From Xenophilus aerolatus (GTDB lineage Bacteria; Pseudomonadota; Gammaproteobacteria; Burkholderiales; Burkholderiaceae_C), in NCBI GenBank assembly GCA_029968055.1, contig JASCNX010000003.1, positions 1 to 64,000 of the forward strand: a DNA stretch of 64,000 bases. Direction: 5' to 3'. The translations under genes were made by a program, and so were the position numbers. Positions 63,294 to 64,000 of the stretch are shown here, in pieces; the stretch's first letter is position 1, and each line of letters begins with the position of its first letter. The notes under the pieces were generated by a model that saw only the letters and a program-made list of their open reading frames with translations, had not been told where the DNA came from and ran no database searches.

Positions 63294-64000
63294 ATGAGCA
63301 AGGTATTCGTAGCGGGCCATCGCGGTCTGGTGGGCTCGGCCACCCTGAAGGCATTGGGTTCGCAAGCCGACGTGGTGCCGATCGTCCGAACGCATTCGGA
63401 ATTGGATCTGGCGGATCGCCAGGCCACGCTTGCGTTCTTCGAGCAGGAGCGACCCGATCAGGTCGTGATGTGCGCCGCGAAGGTCGGCGGCATCTTGGCC
63501 AACGCGAGCCTGCCGGTGGATTTTCTGCACGACAACCTGGCCATCCAACTGAGCGTCTTCGAGGCGGCGCATGCGGTCGGCGTCAAGCGCATGATCTTTC
63601 TGGGCTCTTCGTGCATCTACCCGCGGGACTGCCCGCAGCCGATCAAGGAAGACTATCTGCTCACCGGCCCCCTGGAGGCGACCAATCGTCCCTATGCCCT
63701 GGCAAAGATCGCGGGGGTCGAGGCGTGCTGGTCATACAACCGCCAGTTCGGGACGCAGTATCTGGCGCTGATGCCCACCAACATGTACGGGCCCGGCGAC
63801 AACTACCACCCGGAGCACTCTCATGTGATGCCTGCGCTGCTGCGGCGCTTCCACGAAGCCAAGGCGCGTGGCGACGAGTCGGTCGTGGTGTGGGGTTCGG
63901 GGCGCCCGCGCCGCGAGTTCATGTACTCCTCCGACCTGGGCGAGGCGATCGCATTCCTGCTGGCGCTGCCCGACGACCGCTTTGCCCAGTTGATCCGGCC
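63294..64000 (+). CDS. fcl: GDP-L-fucose synthase, truncated by window end
   Basis: The first 235 residues of an enzyme of about 320. It converts GDP-4-keto-6-deoxymannose to GDP-L-fucose by epimerisation and reduction. VFVAGHRGLVGSATLKAL is the cofactor motif; MIFLGSSCIYPRDCPQPIKE contains catalytic Ser and Cys; YALAKIAGVEAC has Tyr/Lys; MPTNMYGPGDNYHPEHSHV and GRPRREFMYSSDLGEAI are family signatures. AGAGGA ribosome-binding site upstream. It completes the GDP-fucose route with ManC and Gmd. Confidence 0.93.
   Translation, partial: MSKVFVAGHRGLVGSATLKALGSQADVVPIVRTHSELDLADRQATLAFFEQERPDQVVMCAAKVGGILANASLPVDFLHDNLAIQLSVFEAAHAVGVKRMIFLGSSCIYPRDCPQPIKEDYLLTGPLEATNRPYALAKIAGVEACWSYNRQFGTQYLALMPTNMYGPGDNYHPEHSHVMPALLRRFHEAKARGDESVVVWGSGRPRREFMYSSDLGEAIAFLLALPDDRFAQLIR

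Overview
The window reads as chromosomal DNA of a GC-rich betaproteobacterium, most likely order Burkholderiales, family Comamonadaceae (Variovorax-like). This is inferred from the very high GC content, a Bug-type solute-binding protein, an intergenic hairpin with the form actttctttt-N8-aaaagaaagt that I recall as common in that family, and the overall gene content. No rRNA, tRNA, CRISPR array or insertion sequence was recognised.

Layout. (1) 0.1-6.4 kb: housekeeping genes, namely a DUF2817 peptidase, an M20 aminoacylase and a GlpQ-type lipoprotein on the minus strand, then argE and a DUF445 membrane protein on the plus strand. (2) 6.4-18.6 kb: a 12-gene minus-strand Tad/Flp (type IVb) pilus cluster. 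In transcription order it runs flp, a TadG-like protein, a TadE-like protein, an exported unknown, a second small Flp-like protein, cpaB, the secretin rcpA, an FHA-fused tadA ATPase, tadB, tadC, a DUF192 gene and tadE. (3) 18.8-20.7 kb: an AraC regulator and a small exported coiled-coil protein. (4) 20.7-29 kb: a seven-gene catabolic operon on the minus strand (intradiol dioxygenase, SDR, BKACE, MDR oxidoreductase, cupin, Bug binding protein, amidohydrolase). A divergent LacI regulator faces it across a perfect 12-bp operator-like palindrome. (5) 29-37 kb: an ABC-type binding protein, a molybdopterin oxidoreductase, a PF10023-type aminopeptidase lipoprotein, a PHA-system protein, a CaiB/BaiF CoA-transferase, an acyl-CoA-binding protein, a helical-repeat protein and a TetR regulator.

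(6) 37.2-64 kb: a large surface-polysaccharide locus that runs off the right edge. manC (minus) diverges from a plus-strand operon starting rfbB-rfbD-rfbA (dTDP-sugar synthesis). The operon continues into a tightly overlapping block holding an RmlC-like epimerase, a TylC3/NovU-type C-methyltransferase, two NAD-dependent reductases/epimerases, a second related methyltransferase, a CmcI-family protein, a canonical RmlC, rfbG and rfbF. The facing minus-strand block (51.0-60.2 kb) holds three glycosyltransferases, a GT-C-like membrane protein, a FAD oxidoreductase, an LPG-synthase-like membrane protein and gmd. The last plus-strand block has an FkbM methyltransferase, a GT4 glycosyltransferase and a truncated GDP-L-fucose synthase.

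How they fit together. The sugar locus can make dTDP-6-deoxyhexose (RfbABCD), GDP-mannose and GDP-fucose-type sugars (ManC, Gmd, Fcl) and a CDP-4-keto-6-deoxyhexose (RfbF, RfbG). The epimerase, C-methyltransferase and reductase block next to RfbFG suggests an activated C-methyl-branched 6-deoxysugar. That is the most interesting candidate for an undescribed pathway here. No Wzx/Wzy or ABC exporter lies inside the window. GC content visibly drops in parts of 51-57 kb, consistent with horizontally acquired O-antigen or capsule genes.
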